Source: Dehalogenimonas sp. 4OHTPN
GTDB taxonomy: Bacteria; Chloroflexota; Dehalococcoidia; Dehalococcoidales; Dehalococcoidaceae
Length of the DNA stretch: 64,000 bases
Assembly: GCF_040448695.1 (NCBI RefSeq)
Contig: NZ_CP159307.1
Span: forward strand, 620,001-684,000
Reading direction: 5' to 3'
Shown here: positions 31,299-38,553 of the stretch, piece by piece
Numbering within the stretch: position 1 is the first letter of the stretch
How the letters are laid out: the number at the start of each line of letters is the position of its first letter
Notes under the pieces: model-generated
Databases searched by the model: none
What the model was told of the DNA's origin: nothing
Seen by the model: the letters and a program-made list of their open reading frames with translations, nothing else
Program-made: the position numbers and the translations under genes

Positions 31299-32396
31299 AT
31301 GAAGCAATTAATGACTAGTCGGCCAGTGTTAAAAACTGCCTTTACCTTGGTAGCGAGCTTGGCTACATTTATTTTTTTAAGTACAGCATTGATCATAATA
31401 TGTGGGGCTATCTATCTTGAGGTTTTCCTTCCACGTCAGATCGCAAATCCAGCATTATTAGCTACCACCGGTGGCGTAATCCTTGTTCTATCCGGGTATC
31501 TTACTCGTAGCATTTTCCTTAGAAAGTCGCGTAATAGTGCCGCTGACGAATCCAAACACTCTAAACACACAAGGATGGCTTTACTATTTTTGGCGTTATC
31601 GACATTACTAACTTTCTCGATATGGATATACAGGGATTACATTAAACCTGATCGGTTGCTCGGTAAAGCTGAGATGCAATTTGAAATAGTATTGAAAGGC
31701 GAAATTTCCACAGAGAGCGTTAAATCTACATTAGTCGTCCTACAAAAGGAAATTGACCGATTTAGAAAAAAATACAACCCGTCTAACACGTATGAGCATA
31801 TCACTGTTTACTTATACCCGGACATAAACAGCCTTCAGTCAGATACCGGGCAAATGGACGCTCACGGCGTGTTCAGGGTGTCGGATGATGGATCACCTAT
31901 GATCTTCCTCGTAGCCGAAATAGCGAAAGATCCAATGAAATCGAGTATAACGACTCCAACTCCCAGCCATGAAGTGTCCCACCTTGTTATCTATGAGATG
32001 CTCGGATCCAATGGCATTAGGATGCTCCCGCGCGGGATTTACGAAGGGATAGCGGTTCAAGACAGCCTAGGAGGTACCCAACGGTTTTTGGAACGTATCT
32101 TCCTCAGACTCGAGCTGATGATGTCTTCCGTTAACATTGCTGACATCAAGAACTTCCTAATTTATGGCGAATTGTCAGATACAATGCCTATCTCCCAACT
32201 CTATAGCGCATCCTATGAATTTGTTGACTATCTAAAAGGTCGTTACGGTGCTCACATATTCGAAGAGATATTCCAATCTATAATTGACGGGAATCATTTT
32301 TTTATTGGCTTCTACAGGAGCACTGGGGTGGACTTCGGCGAAATTTACGATGAATGGGTGACCCATTATTTTCTTGAACAGCAGTTGGTCGAATAA
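31299..32396 (+). CDS. Membrane-anchored HExxH peptidase-like protein (cargo)
   Basis: 365 residues, lower GC than neighbours. Three N-terminal membrane helices (about 15-40, 52-70, 92-110), then a soluble domain with H-E-V-S-H near 224-228 and G-I-Y-E-G-I-A-V-Q about 20 residues later. That is the HExxH plus downstream Glu layout of gluzincin (peptidase MA-like) domains. The helix S-A-S-Y-E-F-V-D-Y-L near 310 matches the conserved segment after the active site in those domains. It probably faces outside. Substrate unknown. Confidence 0.65.
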   Translation: MKQLMTSRPVLKTAFTLVASLATFIFLSTALIIICGAIYLEVFLPRQIANPALLATTGGVILVLSGYLTRSIFLRKSRNSAADESKHSKHTRMALLFLALSTLLTFSIWIYRDYIKPDRLLGKAEMQFEIVLKGEISTESVKSTLVVLQKEIDRFRKKYNPSNTYEHITVYLYPDINSLQSDTGQMDAHGVFRVSDDGSPMIFLVAEIAKDPMKSSITTPTPSHEVSHLVIYEMLGSNGIRMLPRGIYEGIAVQDSLGGTQRFLERIFLRLELMMSSVNIADIKNFLIYGELSDTMPISQLYSASYEFVDYLKGRYGAHIFEEIFQSIIDGNHFFIGFYRSTGVDFGEIYDEWVTHYFLEQQLVE

Positions 32397-32471
32397 CGCT
32401 TGCTATATACATCACCTATCAAGTTAAGGCCCCTTGACGCTTTGAAGCGAAGCTAAAATACCCTCAACCTA

Positions 32472-32499
32472 TTGACAGGCCGGATAAGGCCTGTATAAT
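32472..32499 (+). promoter_or_regulatory. Consensus promoter with palindromic operator in its spacer
   Basis: Perfect TTGACA (32472-32477), 16-base spacer, perfect TATAAT (32494-32499). The spacer region contains CAGGCC-N6-GGCCTG (32476-32481 and 32488-32493), a perfect dyad placed so that a bound dimer would block RNA polymerase. It is the strongest promoter I see in the window and should drive the block starting at 32703 unless stopped by the hairpins that follow. Confidence 0.75.
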
Positions 32500-32505
32500 C
32501 TGAAA

Positions 32506-32556
32506 CCGTAAGCCTCGTGAGCTTGCCGACTGAAGTTGGCTCACGAGGCTTTTTGC
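32506..32556 (+). ncRNA. Predicted tiny terminated transcript or attenuator
   Basis: Transcription from the promoter at 32472 would begin near 32506 and at once enter a hairpin: AAGCCTCGTGAGC (32510-32522) pairs with GCTCACGAGGCTT (about 32539-32551), with a 16-base loop and five Ts at the stem end. Most transcripts would stop after about 50 nt, giving a tiny structured RNA, unless an antiterminator acts. Inference from sequence only. Confidence 0.5.
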
Positions 32557-32583
32557 TTTAAGCGGCAGCTCACAGGCTTCATT

Positions 32584-32630
32584 AAGGGGTCAGCACTCTG
32601 GATCGGTTAGGTTCAGGCTGACCCCTTTGC
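32584..32630 (+). terminator. Second hairpin, terminator-like
   Basis: A perfect 11-bp stem AAGGGGTCAGC (32584-32594) with GCTGACCCCTT (32617-32627) around a 22-base loop, followed by a short T run and TTGCCTTT. Either a second terminator or part of a two-hairpin leader RNA for the membrane-protein operon. Confidence 0.5.
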
Positions 32631-32702
32631 CTTTCCGACCAGGGTGCACCCCAATAATTGTCCCGGCCGCGAACGGACCGAGACTAACAAGGAGGTGCCC
32701 GC

Positions 32703-32915
32703 ATGGGTAAGTACGCCAGCTGGAACGACCTGGAAAAGAATGTCCCCGTCGCCTATCAGGAGAAAGCCACCCCTGAAGCCTTCCGCACCGGCATGAACGG
32801 TATCGCGCCGTCCGGCCTGAAGGTCAAGGAAGGCCGGGTAAGCCATTATCGCGACGGCGTCGACGGCAAGGGTCCGGTCATGGTTAGCGGCTACAAGCGC
32901 GCCATGTTCGAGTAG
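32703..32915 (+). CDS. Small protein, first paralogue of the block-flanking pair
   Basis: 70 residues with an ideal AAGGAGG site. The N-terminal 40 residues (M-G-K-Y-A-S-W ... V-P-V-A-Y-Q-E-K-A-T-P-E-A-F ... G-M-N-G-I-A-P-S-G-L) align with the protein at 41,032 (M-G-R-Y-A-N ... A-P-V-N-Y-R-E-D-T-T-S-E-V-Y ... G-M-S-A-I-A-P-P-G-M). Soluble, no signal peptide. It is the first gene after the strong promoter. No known family; the pair brackets the membrane-protein block. Confidence 0.6.
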   Translation: MGKYASWNDLEKNVPVAYQEKATPEAFRTGMNGIAPSGLKVKEGRVSHYRDGVDGKGPVMVSGYKRAMFE

Positions 32916-32957
32916 CGCCACCTTCGCCTGATGCTCTCCCCTCGAGGCTAGTCTTCT

Positions 32958-32991
32958 ATTCCTCACCGTCGTCGCGGCGGCGGTGAGGAAT
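32958..32991 (+). promoter_or_regulatory. Perfect mRNA hairpin without T-tract
   Basis: ATTCCTCACCG (32958-32968) pairs with CGGTGAGGAAT (32981-32991) around a GC-rich 12-base loop. No T run follows, so it is more likely an RNA-stability or processing element between the 32703 and 33058 genes than a terminator. Confidence 0.5.
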
Positions 32992-33057
32992 GTAGCCCGG
33001 GGGGGACGGCGTCAGGCCAGCGCATAAAGATCAACCGAAAGCAGTTAGGAGAAAGCG

Positions 33058-33261
33058 ATGTACAGGACACAGCAAATCAGCGGGCCGTTCGCACCGGGCC
33101 AGGCCGGTCCGATGCAGGTGGCCGGACCTTCGGCCTACTATCCGAGCCAGACCACCGATCCCTTTTCAGGGATGTTCTCCGCCATGATGCCCATGATCAT
33201 GATGGTGATGATGATGGCTATCATCATGCCCATGATGAAGGGCGTCACATCCAAGGACTGA
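33058..33261 (+). CDS. Met-rich single-helix membrane peptide, copy 1
   Basis: 67 residues with a GGAGAAAG site. The N-terminal 38 residues are Gln/Pro/Gly/Tyr-rich and probably extracytoplasmic or disordered. Residues about 39-60 are a membrane helix made almost entirely of Met, Ile, Val and Ala (F-S-A-M-M-P-M-I-M-M-V-M-M-M-A), ending K-G-V-T-S-K-D. The size and layout resemble small membrane coat proteins of non-tailed viruses, though no sequence match is claimed. It forms a tandem pair with the next gene. Confidence 0.7.
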   Translation: MYRTQQISGPFAPGQAGPMQVAGPSAYYPSQTTDPFSGMFSAMMPMIMMVMMMAIIMPMMKGVTSKD

Positions 33262-33486
33262 ACCAAAACGAAGTTGACTACAGGAGGTAGCTAAGAAATG
33301 TATCCCGCGCAGCAGTTCAACACCCAGCAGATCCGCCCTCAGCAGTACCAGTACGGCACGGTGGGCGGTTACTACCCAATGCAGACCACCGACATGACCA
33401 GCATGTTCTCGGCCATGATGCCCATGATCATGATGGTGATGATGATGGCCATCCTGATGCCGATGATGAAGGGCATCACATCCAAG
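33172..33486 (+). repeat. 84-bp near-identical direct repeat pair
   Basis: Positions 33172-33255 and 33403-33486 are the membrane-helix coding parts of the tandem Met-rich genes, 231 bases apart. They differ at only about seven of 84 positions, mostly third codon positions. Their N-terminal coding parts are much more diverged. Confidence 0.8.
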
Positions 33487-33492
33487 TCCTAG
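33298..33492 (+). CDS. Met-rich single-helix membrane peptide, copy 2
   Basis: 64 residues with an AGGAGG site. Gln/Tyr/Pro-rich head (M-Y-P-A-Q-Q-F-N-T-Q-Q-I), a shared T-T-D motif before the helix, and a Met-rich membrane helix identical to that of copy 1 except for one or two Ile/Leu changes. The helix is conserved while the head varies, which is what one expects of packed coat subunits with different exposed faces. No known family. Confidence 0.7.
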   Translation: MYPAQQFNTQQIRPQQYQYGTVGGYYPMQTTDMTSMFSAMMPMIMMVMMMAILMPMMKGITSKS

Positions 33493-33523
33493 GCGGTTCT
33501 CGCCGAACGAAGGAGACTAGCAA

Positions 33524-34111
33524 ATGACGAAAGAGAATATCCCGCAACAATACCCGGGTTATCCCGGGACGCGGCCTCCCAAGGGCTGGGTGCCCCCGCT
33601 GGGGCAGTCGCTCGCCCTGCTCGGCGTGTACGACAACGAGTCTGGCAACTGGATGGGTCTGCCGCTCCAGGTCTTCCGGGAAGCCCTGCTTAGCGCCGAA
33701 GCCATCCATACCGAGGACCGGATCGATGAGCGCGACAAGGTCGAGGTGACCGTACCCGACGCTTCGGCACAGGACACGGTCAAGACCGTTGAGCTAGAGG
33801 TACCGGCCGGCGAGGTCTGGTTCCTTAACCGCCTCAACCTCATTACCGAGGCCGAGGTCTCCGGCAACGTCCGCGTCTCGAAGTTCCCGAAAACCGATAC
33901 CATCGATAAGAAATACCTGGGCACCGACCAGGCGGCAGGTGGTAACACCAACTACGATCTGGCCGCGGCCGGGCAGCTCGGCGCCGATCTCCGGCTCATC
34001 GGCGGCGACAAACTCACGGTGATGGCCACGGTGACCGCCGCCGGCGGCACCACCGCAGCCCGCAAGGTGACCCTTAATCCGTACGGCCGCAAGGCCAGGC
34101 GGCTAGTCTAA
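33524..34111 (+). CDS. Beta-rich protein, candidate particle or surface subunit
   Basis: 195 residues, GGAG site upstream. Pro/Gly/Tyr-rich N-terminus (8-30: P-G-Y-P-G-T-R-P-P-K-G-W), a linker with E-D-R-I-D-E-R-D-K near 65, then beta strands typified by V-P-A-G-E-V-W-F-L-N-R-L-N-L-I (about 92-106) and G-G-D-K-L-T-V-M-A-T-V-T (about 165-176). The V-P-A-G-x-V-W to G-x-K-L-x-V spacing recalls jelly-roll-like exposed proteins of phages. No membrane helix. Likely a surface subunit; this is inference. Confidence 0.5.
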   Translation: MTKENIPQQYPGYPGTRPPKGWVPPLGQSLALLGVYDNESGNWMGLPLQVFREALLSAEAIHTEDRIDERDKVEVTVPDASAQDTVKTVELEVPAGEVWFLNRLNLITEAEVSGNVRVSKFPKTDTIDKKYLGTDQAAGGNTNYDLAAAGQLGADLRLIGGDKLTVMATVTAAGGTTAARKVTLNPYGRKARRLV

Positions 34112-34128
34112 GCGTAGGGAGGCTTCCC

Positions 34129-34629
34129 ATGCCCTCTGCGATGGTGCCGCCAGGCTACCGGGCGATACCTCTGGGAATTGCCGGCAGCATTGAAGGACTG
34201 GGCGCCTTCGCCCCGCTCGAAGAGAGCTCAGACGAAGGCGCTCTTTTCTTAGCCCGGCTCGATTTCGAGGATTTCCCCTCGGCCGAGACTTTGGCACAGA
34301 TGGAACAGGCCTTTACCGTTGCCGGTGTCGAGCACTGGCCCGGCTACAACTATATCGTCCATGCCGATTCGAGTAAACCTGCTGTCTATCTGGCCTGGCA
34401 GAAGGGTATGGCCTGGCTGCCGGTCATCGCCGGCATCATCGGCTTCATCGCTCTGCCGCCACTGGTCGGCACCGTAATCTGGTGGCTGATCCCGGAGGAC
34501 GTGAAAAACCTCATCTCAAGCCTCATCAACATGGGCATGATGCTTCTGGTCATGTTCATCCTGATGCAGGTGATGAAGCCGCTCACGGCGCCTAAAAAGC
34601 CTAAGAAACTTCCCGAGGCTAAGGCATGA
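34129..34629 (+). CDS. Two-helix membrane protein with soluble N-domain
   Basis: 166 residues. Residues 1-95 are a soluble alpha/beta domain. Helix 1 is at about 97-122 (L-P-V-I-A-G-I-I-G-F-I-A-L-P-P) and helix 2 at about 131-150, Met-rich (N-M-G-M-M-L-L-V-M-F-I-L-M-Q-V-M). A Lys/Pro-rich basic tail follows. It fits the block's recurring plan of soluble head plus Met-rich membrane helix. No family recognised. Confidence 0.6.
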   Translation: MPSAMVPPGYRAIPLGIAGSIEGLGAFAPLEESSDEGALFLARLDFEDFPSAETLAQMEQAFTVAGVEHWPGYNYIVHADSSKPAVYLAWQKGMAWLPVIAGIIGFIALPPLVGTVIWWLIPEDVKNLISSLINMGMMLLVMFILMQVMKPLTAPKKPKKLPEAKA

Positions 34630-34787
34630 ACGGCTACCCCGTCGAATACAATTCATACCAGCCGATGTTCTGGCAGGCGGCGTTTTCGGCCGTCATCGGC
34701 GTCGCCATGATGATCGCCCTGGGAGCCTGGGCTCTGTCCACCGTGAGAAAAGCCCTCAAGGGCGAGGACGTGGAGTTCCCGCTATGA
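34626..34787 (+). CDS. 53-residue membrane peptide
   Basis: ATG 34626 overlaps the preceding stop (ATGA), and the TGA at 34785 overlaps the next ATG. A Tyr/Pro-rich head (M-N-G-Y-P-V-E-Y-N-S-Y) precedes a membrane helix at about 15-37 (W-Q-A-A-F-S-A-V-I-G-V-A-M-M-I-A-L) and a basic then acidic tail. Both-sided overlaps make this a real gene despite its size. The head resembles those of the 33,058 and 33,298 peptides in composition. Confidence 0.65.
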   Translation: MNGYPVEYNSYQPMFWQAAFSAVIGVAMMIALGAWALSTVRKALKGEDVEFPL

Positions 34788-35350
34788 GCCAGGCGTCATC
34801 GGTTATGGGTGGAACGCTGGGTGACGTCTTCTGGGACCTGCCGCCGTGGCTTTATTACAGCCCGGGCTACGATCTCGGCGTTTCCGTCTACGTGGCCAAT
34901 CCCACGGATGCTGAGCAGGAATATGCGTTGCTAGCCCGCCTTTCTCGGGATGCGACCCAGATCAGCGAAGAAGCCCTGCCGGTCTTTGGTTACACCTGGT
35001 TCACGGTCGAGCCGGGGGACGTCGCCAGGCTTAAAGGCGCTTTGCGTTTTTCCGAAACCAACGCAGTACTTACGCTGCTCCTACACGAGAAAGACAGCGG
35101 CGAGGTCATCGACTCGGTGGCCACCATGCTAGTAGCGCCTAACAGTTCGGTGCTGCCGCCCGCCTGGCCGGGAGCACCGGCAAACACCGGCATCAATGGT
35201 TTCGATTGGACCTCGCTCCTCGGCTTCATGCTGCCGGTCATGATGCTAGGCATGGTTACATCGGCGATGAAGCCCAGAAAGGACGAAATCAAACGGCTTG
35301 AGCCGGGAAAAGAGCCGGTGAAACAGTTGCCGCTGGGGAGGGGAAGCTGA
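34784..35350 (+). CDS. Beta-domain protein with C-terminal Met-rich anchor
   Basis: 188 residues. An Ig-like beta sandwich at about 20-120 (G-V-S-V-Y-V-A-N-P-T-D-A-E-Q-E-Y, later Y-T-W-F-T-V-E-P-G-D) is followed by a Pro-rich linker and a membrane helix at about 145-165 (L-L-G-F-M-L-P-V-M-M-L-G-M-V), then a basic tail. This is a type I-like topology without a visible signal peptide. I infer a spike- or adhesin-like exposed domain on a membrane. No family recognised. Confidence 0.55.
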   Translation: MSQASSVMGGTLGDVFWDLPPWLYYSPGYDLGVSVYVANPTDAEQEYALLARLSRDATQISEEALPVFGYTWFTVEPGDVARLKGALRFSETNAVLTLLLHEKDSGEVIDSVATMLVAPNSSVLPPAWPGAPANTGINGFDWTSLLGFMLPVMMLGMVTSAMKPRKDEIKRLEPGKEPVKQLPLGRGS

Positions 35351-35817
35351 TGCCTGGCGAGTTCTATGTCGAGGGCAACAAAACAAAGGTCTCTCTGAAG
35401 GCCATCGAAGCGGCCGTCGCCAGCTTAGAGGCGAAACTGGAGGTGGTGAGGAGCCAGACCGACAAGCTTGCAGGCGAAGTGCCTCACGTAGGGTTCACGA
35501 TCGCCGACTGGCAAGTCGCTGAAAGCAACCTGATCATCGTCGGTGCGCCCGGCGCGAAATACAAGCTGCACGACGTTTCGCTCGGCATCCAGAACCTCAC
35601 GGGAACCCAAATAACGGTCCGGCTGTTCAAGAAGATAAACGGCATTGAACGCAAAGTCTACGAGCAGTCTTTCGATGCCGCTGCCGATGGGCCAGGCCTG
35701 CCAGTGGTGAACGGTGCCTGGGCGATTCACGACATTTTAAGAGTGACCCTTCAAAGCAACGACCCGACCGACAACGGCAAGGCAATCGATTATGACTTCA
35801 TGCTGGAGGCGATGTAG
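35350..35817 (+). CDS. Coiled-coil plus beta-domain protein
   Basis: 155 residues, coupled to the gene before it (1-base overlap). The N-terminus has a helical heptad region at about 15-45 (I-E-A-A-V-A-S-L-E-A-K-L-E-V-V-R-S-Q), followed by a beta domain with V-S-L-G-I-Q-N-L-T-G-T-Q-I-T-V-R-L-F and a C-terminal D-Y-D-F-M-L-E-A-M. A coiled-coil stalk with a beta head is common in trimeric fibres. No membrane helix, so it may attach to an anchored neighbour. Confidence 0.5.
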   Translation: MPGEFYVEGNKTKVSLKAIEAAVASLEAKLEVVRSQTDKLAGEVPHVGFTIADWQVAESNLIIVGAPGAKYKLHDVSLGIQNLTGTQITVRLFKKINGIERKVYEQSFDAAADGPGLPVVNGAWAIHDILRVTLQSNDPTDNGKAIDYDFMLEAM

Positions 35818-36321
35818 GTGAGTTTTCTACTGAGGGCTAAATCGGGAGCAGCGAGGCTTTCCGAAATCGAGATCGATACCGACAAGGACTGGGGCGCGCG
35901 TTCCATCCGAAACCTCGGCGGAATCGGATCCTCAATGCAGCCAGGCGACATCATCTACCGGGGCGAAAGCGTCTTCGAGCGGCTGCCCCTTGTGTATGGT
36001 AATGGCTACAACGTCCTTAAAGCCCTGAACCATGGCGCAGGACGGCCGGGCTGGCTCGACATCCAGGAACTCATCATCTACATGACCGGCGCCGTGAATC
36101 GTGTCGCCTCCTTGCCGCTTCTGGTGATGCAGCGGCCGCCCCTGGAAATCCATACAAACGAGGATCATTCAGGCGGCGCTCACATCTCGGCAGCAGCCCG
36201 CACAATTTCGGCGCCGGGCATTTCCATCGTAACGGGCGTTGGACTCGACGTAAGTAATGATGAATTCGAGGCGCTCACCGTACCTGTCCCGATGATCGGT
36301 GTGGCCGCGCAACTCGTCTAG
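35818..36321 (+). CDS. Uncharacterised block protein (167 aa)
   Basis: 167 residues, GTG start directly after the preceding stop. Mixed alpha/beta composition with Gly-rich turns, no signal peptide or membrane helix. A notable E-L-I-I-Y-M-T-G-A-V-N-R-V-A-S-L-P-L-L-V segment near 84-103 is hydrophobic but interrupted. Position in the operon suggests a structural role alongside the fibre-like proteins. No family recognised. Confidence 0.45.
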   Translation: MSFLLRAKSGAARLSEIEIDTDKDWGARSIRNLGGIGSSMQPGDIIYRGESVFERLPLVYGNGYNVLKALNHGAGRPGWLDIQELIIYMTGAVNRVASLPLLVMQRPPLEIHTNEDHSGGAHISAAARTISAPGISIVTGVGLDVSNDEFEALTVPVPMIGVAAQLV

Positions 36322-36334
36322 GAAGGAGACTTAA

Positions 36335-37090
36335 GTGACAGAAGAGATCTACACCGAAGACCCAAAGCTAGAAAAGCTGTACAGGCGTTTTGAGAACCTG
36401 GGCACCCGACTCAAGATGCCGGTATTCAGGGCATACCTCGCCATGGAGGTCCGGGACGAGGGAGGAAACATCATCCATGCCCACCGGCAGCGGAGTCACT
36501 CCTGGAACCGGAACGCCTACAACTTCCTCTTTTCTCAGGTGGCTGCCTACGGCCTCACCGGGACCAACCTGTTCGAAGCCGGGGCGATATCGCTCAAATG
36601 GACGAACGGCAACGTCTTTCCCAACGGCTCCGGCTGGGGCTTGAACCAGGCGGCCGGCTGGGATGAAGCCGTCAACTTAAATCAGCGGTCAACCAGCACC
36701 GGGTTTCTGGCCACGGCCGGGTCTACAGATAAAGGCATCGTCATCGGCACCAACAATTTCCCTGAATCGTTCGACGGCTATGTCTTGGGAGCAGCGATCG
36801 GGAATGGCTCGGGTGCCGGCCAGATGGACTATGCCCAGTCGGACCTCCACTCCATTACCTACGACGCCCCCACCAAAACGCTGACCGATACCCTCATCAG
36901 GTACATCAATAATAACTCCGGCGCTCCGATCGGCGTCAATGAGGTCGGGCTGTACGGCTTGGTCAAGTTTAATTCGGCCGGCACCGGCTCAATCATGTTC
37001 TCCCGCGATCTTCTGGCATCCACGGTGAATGTGCCCAACACCGGCCAACTCAAGGTGACCTATACCATCCAGTTGACTTATCCGGCATAA
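36335..37090 (+). CDS. Candidate receptor-binding or fibre-tip-like protein
   Basis: 251 residues, GTG start with an AAGGAG site. After an acidic helix (1-30) comes a long beta-rich region with many Gly/Asn/Thr turns. It includes an I-V-I-G-T-N-N-F-P-E-S-F-D-G-Y-V-L-G then G-N-G-S-G-A-G-Q-M-D-Y-A-Q-S segment and an N-N-N-S-G-A-P-I-G-V-N-E-V-G-L-Y segment. These G-T-x-D/N ... G-x-G-x-G-Q-x-x-Y patterns occur in phage-encoded exposed proteins of unknown role. Best reading: an attachment protein; not proven. Confidence 0.5.
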   Translation: MTEEIYTEDPKLEKLYRRFENLGTRLKMPVFRAYLAMEVRDEGGNIIHAHRQRSHSWNRNAYNFLFSQVAAYGLTGTNLFEAGAISLKWTNGNVFPNGSGWGLNQAAGWDEAVNLNQRSTSTGFLATAGSTDKGIVIGTNNFPESFDGYVLGAAIGNGSGAGQMDYAQSDLHSITYDAPTKTLTDTLIRYINNNSGAPIGVNEVGLYGLVKFNSAGTGSIMFSRDLLASTVNVPNTGQLKVTYTIQLTYPA

Positions 37091-37099
37091 GGAGAAGAC

Positions 37100-38356
37100 A
37101 TGCGCTACGCTCTTGTATCCAAGGGACTTTCAATCGACCAGATCGAAGAAGACGCGAGAAAAGCCGGCGCCCGGAACATCCGAAAAGCCCAAGTCATCGG
37201 CCAAGTCTTCTGCGAGCTGGATCAAGCCCAGGCCGAGAAACTGGCCGCGGTCCCGGGGCTGGTGCTTAAGCCTCTCAAGGAATACGGCACCAGTCAGATG
37301 GCCGCCGAGGCGCCGCCGGCCGAGAGTATCTCGGACGTATTCTATCTCCTGCGGAGCTATTTTGCTCCACCGATCACCGGCACCGGCCTTACCGTGGCTG
37401 TATTGGACAGTGGCGTCCGAAAGACCCACCGGTCGCTGCAAGGCAAGGTGGTCTATGAGGCCAACTTCACCGAGTCGCCGACCGCAGCCGATGTCTTCGG
37501 ACACGGCACCCAGGTGGCCTTCACCGTCGCTGGTGGAATGCACGCCCTGGGTGAAAACGCCGGTGTCTCGCCCGGCGCCGTCATCATGAACATCAAGGTT
37601 ATCGGCGACGAAGGTATCGCCTCGGACGAAGCCATTGTTCTGGGCATCGACCGGGTGTGCGATCTGGCCGAGCAGGCAAGAACCTCCGGGCTTTTACCGA
37701 CCGATGACATATATCCCAACGTCGTCAACCTCTCGCTCGGTGGCGAGGATGACGGAGATCCCGACAATCCGGTCCGGGTGGCCTGCCGCATGGCAAGCGT
37801 CGAATACGGACTCGATGTCATCGCCGCGGCGGGCAATACCGGCCCGAAGATGACCACGGTGATGCTGCCGGCCTGCGAGCCGGAGGTCATCGCCGTAGGC
37901 GCGGTGGAGACGTTCGGCGAGCTTCTTGTCTGGGAAAGATCCTCGCGAGGGCCGACCGTCCAGGGCGAGACCAAGCCGGATTTCGTCATCTGGGGCACAA
38001 ACCTCGAAATGGCTTCCGATAAAAACGACGACGACTTCCTGGTGAAGTCGGGAACTAGCTTTGCCGCGCCGATGCTTGCCGGGCTCACCGGCCTCCTCTG
38101 GGAAAGCGGCCGCAGGGCTTACGGCGAAGGATGGCAGTACCGTTGGACGGCAGCCCGGGAAGTGGCGCCGTATTTTTCGACCAAGCCGCAGGATGCGCCA
38201 CTTGGCAAGGACAACGCCTACGGCTTCGGACTGCCGGCCATGGGAGCCATGCTCGGCCAGGTGATGAACAGCGCTTCACCCAACGCCCAGACAACGGAGA
38301 TGGTTCAAATGATGACGGCCGTGATGATGATGGCCGGGATTGTGGGAGCGATATAG
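37100..38356 (+). CDS. Subtilisin-like (S8) serine protease with C-terminal membrane helix
   Basis: 418 residues with an AAGGAG site. No signal peptide; residues 1-75 look like a propeptide. Catalytic Asp near 102 (V-L-D-S-G-V), His near 134 (G-H-G-T-Q), Ser near 317 (G-T-S-F-A-A-P), and the N-L-S-L-G-G strand near 211. The C-terminus ends in a Met-rich hydrophobic helix (M-M-T-A-V-M-M-M-A-G-I-V-G). The protease is intact. In this operon it may mature the other proteins, as viral prohead proteases do, or sit on the surface. Confidence 0.85.
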   Translation: MRYALVSKGLSIDQIEEDARKAGARNIRKAQVIGQVFCELDQAQAEKLAAVPGLVLKPLKEYGTSQMAAEAPPAESISDVFYLLRSYFAPPITGTGLTVAVLDSGVRKTHRSLQGKVVYEANFTESPTAADVFGHGTQVAFTVAGGMHALGENAGVSPGAVIMNIKVIGDEGIASDEAIVLGIDRVCDLAEQARTSGLLPTDDIYPNVVNLSLGGEDDGDPDNPVRVACRMASVEYGLDVIAAAGNTGPKMTTVMLPACEPEVIAVGAVETFGELLVWERSSRGPTVQGETKPDFVIWGTNLEMASDKNDDDFLVKSGTSFAAPMLAGLTGLLWESGRRAYGEGWQYRWTAAREVAPYFSTKPQDAPLGKDNAYGFGLPAMGAMLGQVMNSASPNAQTTEMVQMMTAVMMMAGIVGAI

Positions 38357-38548
38357 ATGAACAAGGGAATGATTGCGGCTATCGTCATCGAGCTCGTAGG
38401 CATCGGCGCCACCGGCGTCGGTATCGGCATCGAGCTGGCAAGCTCCGTCGATTTCGGCCTGGTGGTCACCACCAGCGGCAGCTGCCTCATCGCCATGGGC
38501 GGCGTCATCTGGGGCAAGTTCATCTGCATTAACCGAAAGAAGGACTGA
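38357..38548 (+). CDS. Small two-helix membrane protein
   Basis: 63 residues starting directly after the protease stop. Two hydrophobic helices (about 4-27, rich in Gly/Ile/Val, and about 30-56) with a short Ser/Asp turn, then a basic N-R-K-K-D tail. Size and topology resemble class II holins, but the block has no evident endolysin. Alternatively it is a particle membrane protein. Confidence 0.55.
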   Translation: MNKGMIAAIVIELVGIGATGVGIGIELASSVDFGLVVTTSGSCLIAMGGVIWGKFICINRKKD

Positions 38549-38553
38549 CAGCC

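Larger units (their letters stand above)
32397..32702. other. Gene-free regulatory segment before the membrane-protein block
   Basis: No reading frame is credible here. It holds a consensus promoter with a palindromic spacer (32472-32499), a terminator-like hairpin beginning within a few bases of the predicted transcription start (32510-32555), and a second long hairpin (32584-32628). The AAGGAGG ribosome site of the next gene lies at its right end. Confidence 0.7.

Noticed and set aside
32990-33010. The G7 run at about 33,000 as an att core matching the run at 20,311
   Set aside because: Only a homopolymer of Gs is shared; the flanking bases do not match.
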